Below, one piece after another: positions 58,911-64,000 of a DNA stretch of 64,000 nucleotides. The first letter of the stretch is position 1; each line of letters opens with the position of its first letter. Source of the stretch: Hallerella sp963656065 (GTDB taxonomy: Bacteria; Fibrobacterota; Fibrobacteria; Fibrobacterales; Fibrobacteraceae); contig CAVKGV010000004.1 in NCBI GenBank assembly GCA_963656065.1, positions 62,001-126,000 of the forward strand, in the 5' to 3' direction. Below the pieces are notes generated by a model that saw only the letters and a list, made by a program, of their open reading frames with translations, searched no databases and was not told where the DNA came from. Position numbers and translations under genes: made by a program.

Positions 58911-60235
58911 AGATTACGGAAGCGGTCCAGTTCCTGTCCGAGGAAGCGAAAAAATCGGCGACATCCTTTGACATCGTCGCGGGGCATTCGAAATCCGAAG
59001 GCGTTTCGGTTTTCAAGGGAAAAGTCCAGAATACGGAAATTTCCGAATCGGTCGGTGTGGGCATCCGGGCATTCAAAGGGGAATATCCCGGCTATGCCTA
59101 TACGGAACGCTTGACCGAAAGCGCTTTGCGCCAGACCCTGAAGGATGCGCTGTTGCACACGGCCTTTACGAAGCCTCTTCCCGTCCGGCTTCCCTTTCCG
59201 GAAAACCGTCCGCAGCGGAAGCTGCCCTATAACCCGGGCCTAAAAGATGTGACGCTTGCGCAGATGGCGGAACTTTCCATGGAAATCGAAAAACGCTGCT
59301 TTGAACTTTCGAAAGAGGTGACGAACGTGCCTTATCTCGGAGCCCAGAAGGACGAGAGCTTCACGGTCTTTGCCAATTCGAACGGCGTCTATTTCGAAAG
59401 GCGGGAAAACGGGATAGGAGCCGGGGCTGGTGTCGTCGCCGAACGCGGAAGCTCCAAGAAACTCGGCGGATACGACCAGAACGCGCTTTCCTTTTCGGAA
59501 CTTTCGGCGGAAAAAATCGCGCAAAAATCCGTGGAACATGCGCGGGAACTCCTGGAACCGTCGAAAATCGCAGGCGGAAAGATGCCGGTAGTCCTGTCGG
59601 AGCGTGTCGCCGGGCAAATCATCGGGATGTATGCGTCGTCATTTTTTGCGGAACAGGTCCAGAAAGGACAGTCCCGCTTGCAGGGACGGCTCGGGACGAA
59701 AATCGCCGGGGCGAAATTTTCCCTCTACTCCGACCCGACCCGCGAGGATCTTCCGGCGGTAAAGACATTTGACAGCGAAGGAACTTTTGCGGACCGCGTA
59801 ACGGTCGTAAAGGACGGGGTTCTCGAGGATTTCCTCTATAACCTGGAAACGGCGGCTGTTGCCGGGCGGACGAGCAACGGCTGCGCGGCACGTTCCTATT
59901 CGGGAAAGGTCGGCACTTCCTTTTCGAATCTGGTCGTGCTACCCGGCGAGCGGACAACCGCGGAGCTTCTCGGGCTCTTTCCCCGGTGCCTTTTGGTCCT
60001 TCGTCTCGAAGGAAATTCCGGCTGCAGCGCGGTCAGCGGCGAAATGAGTATCGGTGTGCAGGGAATGTATGCGGAAAACGGGAAAATTCTGCATCCGGTG
60101 GAAGGGGCGACTCTCAGCGCGAACTTCATCGACTTGCTCGAAACGCTTGTCGCCATCGGATCCGAATACCCGGACGCCTATACGTCGCTCCAGGTTCCGG
60201 CTCTCGCCTTCCCCGAAATTTCCGTTTCGAACTGA
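58907..60235 (+). CDS. pmbA: TldD/PmbA-family peptide-processing protein
   Basis: A 442-residue PmbA-type partner of the TldD/TldE protease. Landmarks: SESVGVGIRAFKGEYPGYAY (about 45-64), NSNGVYFERREN (about 155-166), NGCAARSYSGKVGTSFSNLV (about 322-341) and SGCSAVSGEMSIGVQGMY (about 366-383). The TldD-type catalytic HExxxH is absent, as expected for the PmbA subunit. A TldD is not in this window. The family helps to mature or degrade unfolded peptides and microcins. A terminator follows. Confidence 0.92.
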   Translation: MKITEAVQFLSEEAKKSATSFDIVAGHSKSEGVSVFKGKVQNTEISESVGVGIRAFKGEYPGYAYTERLTESALRQTLKDALLHTAFTKPLPVRLPFPENRPQRKLPYNPGLKDVTLAQMAELSMEIEKRCFELSKEVTNVPYLGAQKDESFTVFANSNGVYFERRENGIGAGAGVVAERGSSKKLGGYDQNALSFSELSAEKIAQKSVEHARELLEPSKIAGGKMPVVLSERVAGQIIGMYASSFFAEQVQKGQSRLQGRLGTKIAGAKFSLYSDPTREDLPAVKTFDSEGTFADRVTVVKDGVLEDFLYNLETAAVAGRTSNGCAARSYSGKVGTSFSNLVVLPGERTTAELLGLFPRCLLVLRLEGNSGCSAVSGEMSIGVQGMYAENGKILHPVEGATLSANFIDLLETLVAIGSEYPDAYTSLQVPALAFPEISVSN

Positions 60236-60260
60236 ATTGTCAAATTTTTGTAAAAAATGT

Positions 60261-60292
60261 TTCCGGCTTCTTTTTTTTGAAACCGGAATTTT
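60261..60292 (+). terminator. Terminator after pmbA
   Basis: TTCCGG-C-TTC and GAA-A-CCGGAA pair over an 8-T loop, with one C-A mismatch, then TTTTA. Confidence 0.65.
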
Positions 60293-60347
60293 AGACAATG
60301 CATCTTAAAAGCAAAGAATTTTGAAATTGAACATGATAAGGTTTGCG

Positions 60348-61433
60348 ATGAATAAATTTCCCATTTTGGCTGTGTCCCTTCTGGTGTCCCTCTTGTTCGC
60401 GTGTTCCTCTTCGGAAACGGCGGAGCCTGCAAAATCGAAAGATCCTTCTGCGCGGTCCGTGCGCGCGCTTCGGGTTTCGGGATACATCGCAAGGCCGGAT
60501 TCGGCGACGGGGACGTATTCCGCAAGCGGCGAACTGGTCGCGAAAAAACGAGTGGAACTCAAGACGGAAACTTCGGGACGGCTTGTAAAACTTTATGTCT
60601 CCGATGGACAGCGCGTCTCTAAGGGAACCTTGCTTTTGAAACTGGACGATTCCGAACTGCGGGCCAATTTGAAAAGCGCCATCGCATCGCTTGAACTCGC
60701 AAAGAAAAAGGAAGCCCGCACCCGCGCCCTCTTTGAAAAGGACGGGGCGACCGCCGAGGAGCTGGAATCCGCGGAAAATGCGGTCAAACTGTCGGAAGCA
60801 TCGAAGGAGCTTCTCGAAGCGCAAATTTCGAAGACGGAACTTCGTGCCCCGTTCTCGGGGAAACTCGGCGTAATCAGTGTTTCGGAAGGTGCCTACATGA
60901 CATCGGGAACGGAATTTTCGACCCTTGTCGATGCAAAGGAACTCTGGACGGAGTTTGAACTTCCGCAGCGTTATTCCCGCTCCCTTTCGGACGGAGACCG
61001 GGTCGAGCTTGTCGATAGCGAACAGGGGACAAGCGTCGAGGCGAAAGTCCGCTTCATGGATTCCGAGCTTTCGAATACGAGCCGCACGCGAAAGGTCCGG
61101 GCGATTTTGAAAAATCCCGACGGGAACTTTCTTGCCGGTTCCTTTGTCCGGGTGAATCTCGTGTTCGGGAACGGTTCGGAAACCGGGATGCCGATCCCAT
61201 CCGAAGCGATAACGCTCGATGCGACCGGCGCATACGTCTATGTTGCGAAAGGCGGCAAGGCGGAGCAGGTCTATGTGGAAACCGGGCTTCGGACGCCGAT
61301 TACGGTCAATATCCTTCGGGGCCTTTCGGCAGGGGACACGGTGATAGTTTCCGGTTTGATGAACGTGCGTAACGGGATGAATGTCGAAGTGAAGGAAATC
61401 AACAACAACATGAGTTACGAGGCGCACGAATGA
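60348..61433 (+). CDS. RND efflux periplasmic adaptor (membrane fusion lipoprotein)
   Basis: A 361-residue lipoprotein (lipobox LLFAC near residue 20). It has the adaptor order: barrel-sandwich strand GELVAKKRVELKTETSGRL with VSDGQRVSKGTLLLKLDD (about 62-98), a short coiled-coil hairpin (about 105-160), the second lipoyl half ELRAPFSGKLGVISVSEGAY, and the beta-barrel to about 290. It links the inner-membrane pump to the outer-membrane channel. AAGG precedes the ATG. It overlaps the permease gene by ATGA. Confidence 0.9.
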   Translation: MNKFPILAVSLLVSLLFACSSSETAEPAKSKDPSARSVRALRVSGYIARPDSATGTYSASGELVAKKRVELKTETSGRLVKLYVSDGQRVSKGTLLLKLDDSELRANLKSAIASLELAKKKEARTRALFEKDGATAEELESAENAVKLSEASKELLEAQISKTELRAPFSGKLGVISVSEGAYMTSGTEFSTLVDAKELWTEFELPQRYSRSLSDGDRVELVDSEQGTSVEAKVRFMDSELSNTSRTRKVRAILKNPDGNFLAGSFVRVNLVFGNGSETGMPIPSEAITLDATGAYVYVAKGGKAEQVYVETGLRTPITVNILRGLSAGDTVIVSGLMNVRNGMNVEVKEINNNMSYEAHE

Positions 61434-64000
61434 GCTTTTCGACTCTTTCCATTCGCCGCCCGGTGCTGATGACGGTTCTTGCCCTAGGCATCGTTCTCAT
61501 CGGGGCTTTCGGCGCGATGAACTTGGGAATCCGCGAATATCCCAACGTCGATTCTCCGATTATCACGGTGCGGACGAGCTATTCGGGGGCGAACGCCGCC
61601 GTCGTCGAAACGGAAGTCACCGAAATTCTCGAAGCGTCCATCAACAGCGCATCGGGCATCAAGTCCCTCACATCGACAAGCTCCGACGGCAGCTCCACGA
61701 TTCGCGCCGAGTTCGAAGTGGGAACCGATTTGGAAGCCGCCGCAAACGATATCCGCGACCGCGTTTCCCGCGTCGAGCGGAAGCTTCCCGACGCCGCAGA
61801 CGCACCGGTCGTTTACAAGTCCGATTCCGATTCGGACCCGATTCTCATCGCGAGCCTTCTCTCGGATGTGCGCGATGCAATGGAACTTTCGGAAATAGCA
61901 TCGAACCAGGTGAAGGAACGCTTGCAGACGATTCCCGGCGTTTCGGAAGTGAATCTCTGGGGCGAAAAGACTCCGGTCGTGAGGCTTTGGCTCGATCCGC
62001 TCCGCATGAAGGCTCTGGGGGTGACCGCTTCGGAAATTTCCTCCGCACTTTCAAAGGAAAACGAGGAACTTCCCGCCGGAAAAATCGAAGGGCAGACGAT
62101 GGATCTTTCTATTCGCACGCTCGGACGCTTAGAAACTCCGTCGGATTTCAATTCGGTCCCTGTCAAGGTGGCGTCGGACGGTTCCATCATCCGGATTGCG
62201 GACGTGGCGACGGTCCACTACGAGCCGAAGGATACGCGCACCGGGTTCAAGCGGAACGGGAAAAACGTGATAGCGGTAGCACTCATTGCGCAGCCCGGGA
62301 CGAACCATGTGGCAATCGCGGATGAATTTTACAAGCGCCTCGAGGACATCCGCCGGGACTTGCCGTCGGATATCCAGATTCTGAGCGGCATGGATTCTTC
62401 GGTGAACATCCGTTCTTCCATCCGGGAAGTCATCGAGACGATTTTCGTTTCCTTTCTGCTTGTTATCGCCGTCATCTTTCTCTTTTTGCGGGAAGTCCGT
62501 TCGACCCTTATCCCGATGGTCGTCATCCCGGTCTCTATCATCGGAAGCTTCTTTGTTCTCTACCTCTTCGATTTTTCCATCAATGTGCTGACGCTCCTCG
62601 CCATGGTTCTTGCGATTGGGCTTGTCGTCGATGACGCGATTGTAATCGTGGAAAATATCTACCAGAAAATTGAACGCAAAATGTCTCCGAAGGCGGCTGC
62701 CGTCGCCGGGACGAATGAAATTTTCTTCGCGGTCATCGCTACGTCCGTCGTGCTGATGGCGGTATTCGTTCCGATGCTTGCGCTCGGCGGGACAACGGGA
62801 CTTCTCTTTCGGGAATTCGTGGCGGTCATGATTGGGACTGTCGTGATTTCGACGTTTTGCGCGCTGACGCTTTCGCCGATGCTCTGCTCGAAAATCTTGC
62901 GGGCGCAGAAAAAAGGCTGGCTCTACCGGAAGACGGAACCTTTTTTCAAATGGCTCAACCGGGTCTATGATAAACTTTTGAACGCCTTTTTGCGGATTCG
63001 CGGAACGGTCTTTTTGATCATCGCGGTCTTGCTTTTTGCCGCCTACTATTGCTTCACGCACCTTTCGAGCGAAATGGCTCCTCTCGAAGACAGCAACATG
63101 TTCATGGTGAACATCTCCGCACCGGAAGGGACGGGACTTGCGCAGACGAAAAAGATGACGGAAGCGTTTGTGGAAGAAATGACCGCATTGATGGATTCTT
63201 CTGAATATGAGGAAATCCAGGCAGGAGCGCGTTCCGGCGGAAGTTCCATGATACGGGTGACGCTTACGAGCGACAAGACGAAACGCCGCTCCCAGAGCGA
63301 GATTGCGCGGTCCGTGCAAATCCTCGGGGCGAGTTATCCCGATTTGCGCGTGATGGTCTTTGAACCGCAAAGCATCAGCACGAGCCGCGGCGGGCTCCCG
63401 ATTCAGTTCGTGTTGCAGGCGAGCGACCTGGAAACGCTCCGAGGTCTGCTGCCGAAGTTTACCGCCGAAGCGGAAAATAGCCCGGTTTTCAGCGTCGTCA
63501 ATTCGAACCTGAAATTCACGAAGCCCGAGCTCCATGTGGAAATCTTGCGGGAAAAGGCTCACGACCAGGGCGTCTCCGTTGACGATATCGCGCAAGCGGT
63601 TGCGCTTTCGATGGGCGACCAGACTTACGGGGAGTATTATAAGGATGGTCGCCAATATGACATCATCGGAGCGGTCCCGTATGAATACCGCGCGTCGCCT
63701 TCGAAATTAGAAGAACTCAGCGTGCGAAACTCTTCCGGGGAAATGCGTTCGGTTTCGAATTTCATCACCTATTCCGAAAAGTCCGCTTCGCCATCCCTTC
63801 CGCGGTATAACCGTTTTAGCGCGGCGACCGTTTCCGCGGGCCTCATGCCCGGAATGACGGTGGGCGACGGCGTCGCCGAGATGCGGCGGATTGCGCACAA
63901 GGTAATTCCCGATTCGCTGAACATCCAGACGGAACTTTCCGGTTCTTCGAAGGAATACGAGGAAAGTTCGTCGGGGCTTTACATCGTGTTTCTTTTGGCG
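61430..64000 (+). CDS. RND efflux permease (AcrB/HAE1-like), 5' part
   Basis: The first 857 codons are present; the gene runs off the window. It starts MSFSTLSIRRPVLMTVLALG and has the family's first helix. The first periplasmic part holds IREYPNVDSPIITVRTSYSG (about 40-60). The central helices include VVDDAIVIVENI, which carries the proton-relay Asp pair (about 400), and STFCALTLSPMLCSKIL near 480. A second periplasmic part begins about 545. It forms a tripartite pump with the adaptor encoded upstream. Substrate unknown. Confidence 0.93.
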   Translation, partial: MSFSTLSIRRPVLMTVLALGIVLIGAFGAMNLGIREYPNVDSPIITVRTSYSGANAAVVETEVTEILEASINSASGIKSLTSTSSDGSSTIRAEFEVGTDLEAAANDIRDRVSRVERKLPDAADAPVVYKSDSDSDPILIASLLSDVRDAMELSEIASNQVKERLQTIPGVSEVNLWGEKTPVVRLWLDPLRMKALGVTASEISSALSKENEELPAGKIEGQTMDLSIRTLGRLETPSDFNSVPVKVASDGSIIRIADVATVHYEPKDTRTGFKRNGKNVIAVALIAQPGTNHVAIADEFYKRLEDIRRDLPSDIQILSGMDSSVNIRSSIREVIETIFVSFLLVIAVIFLFLREVRSTLIPMVVIPVSIIGSFFVLYLFDFSINVLTLLAMVLAIGLVVDDAIVIVENIYQKIERKMSPKAAAVAGTNEIFFAVIATSVVLMAVFVPMLALGGTTGLLFREFVAVMIGTVVISTFCALTLSPMLCSKILRAQKKGWLYRKTEPFFKWLNRVYDKLLNAFLRIRGTVFLIIAVLLFAAYYCFTHLSSEMAPLEDSNMFMVNISAPEGTGLAQTKKMTEAFVEEMTALMDSSEYEEIQAGARSGGSSMIRVTLTSDKTKRRSQSEIARSVQILGASYPDLRVMVFEPQSISTSRGGLPIQFVLQASDLETLRGLLPKFTAEAENSPVFSVVNSNLKFTKPELHVEILREKAHDQGVSVDDIAQAVALSMGDQTYGEYYKDGRQYDIIGAVPYEYRASPSKLEELSVRNSSGEMRSVSNFITYSEKSASPSLPRYNRFSAATVSAGLMPGMTVGDGVAEMRRIAHKVIPDSLNIQTELSGSSKEYEESSSGLYIVFLLA

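Noticed and set aside
1..64000. CRISPR array, insertion sequence, prophage or defence island
   Set aside because: No regularly spaced repeats, transposase, integrase or phage gene is seen. Gene content is housekeeping and envelope genes throughout, with even codon use.

Overview
The window reads as ordinary chromosome of a Gram-negative, probably anaerobic bacterium. It holds CMP-Kdo synthesis (kdsB), an OmpA-type lipid-anchored or periplasmic protein, a beta-barrel protein, an RND pump and oxygen-independent HemN. Several features point to the Fibrobacterota, most likely family Fibrobacteraceae: moderately high GC, many tightly overlapping operons, -10 boxes of the form TAnnTTTG (as in the related Bacteroidota), and intergenic repeats of the 'TCATyCTGGAG..CGATAGrATC' type. 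The placement is an inference, because there is no 16S rRNA gene here. No phage, IS element or CRISPR array is visible.

Layout. 1-9.2 kb: a partial outer-membrane protein, rsgA, a Bcr/CflA drug exporter, an aminotransferase-gltA operon, tRNA-Ser with rpoZ-like, fused trpCF, tmRNA, and an archaeal-type IMP cyclohydrolase. 9.2-15.5 kb: all the core chaperones in one block (groES-groEL, grpE, dnaK, dnaJ). 15.5-19.6 kb: a four-gene amidoligase/peptidase module (C39-like peptidase, RLAN + RimK-like ATP-grasp, GCS2 ligase, N-formylglutamate amidohydrolase-like), overlapping head to tail and starting 9 bases after dnaJ. 19.6-33.3 kb: RDD protein, envelope glycosyltransferases (two GT39-like membrane proteins with C-terminal NPCBM-like domains, a GT28-like and a GtrB-like enzyme), a lipoprotein, hemN, an NlpC/P60 lipoprotein, pheA and gmk. 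33.3-53.7 kb: transketolase, an OmpA protein, a REC-like protein with a TIM-barrel partner, then a long run on the + strand (thiL, pilB/gspE-type ATPase, uvrD/pcrA, gatC, kdsB, pyrG, comEA-like, pilM-like, pilN/O-like, rsmD, coaD, rhomboid, pfkB, a membrane protein) converging on recG. 54.2-64 kb: an AlgI/AlgJ-type polysaccharide O-acetylation pair split by tRNA-Arg, hemL, pmbA, and an RND efflux pair whose permease leaves the window.

Main finding. groES, grpE and dnaK are each preceded by a perfect sigma-54 (-24/-12) promoter: TGGCACG-N4-TTGC with GG-N10-GC spacing. Each also has, 50-80 bases further upstream, the same 17-bp inverted repeat (TGTTTCA-AAW-TGAAACA and variants), which looks like the enhancer of one dedicated activator. 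No CIRCE element or hrcA is seen. This suggests that the general chaperone machinery of this lineage is a sigma-54/enhancer-binding-protein regulon. The amidoligase module may be drawn into it by readthrough past a 14-bp terminator/attenuator hairpin between dnaK and dnaJ.

Other points of interest are several genes whose -10 box lies only 6-9 bases before the start codon with no Shine-Dalgarno (probable leaderless mRNAs), a three-copy intergenic repeat with a long hairpin, and a candidate small RNA antisense to the end of pheA.
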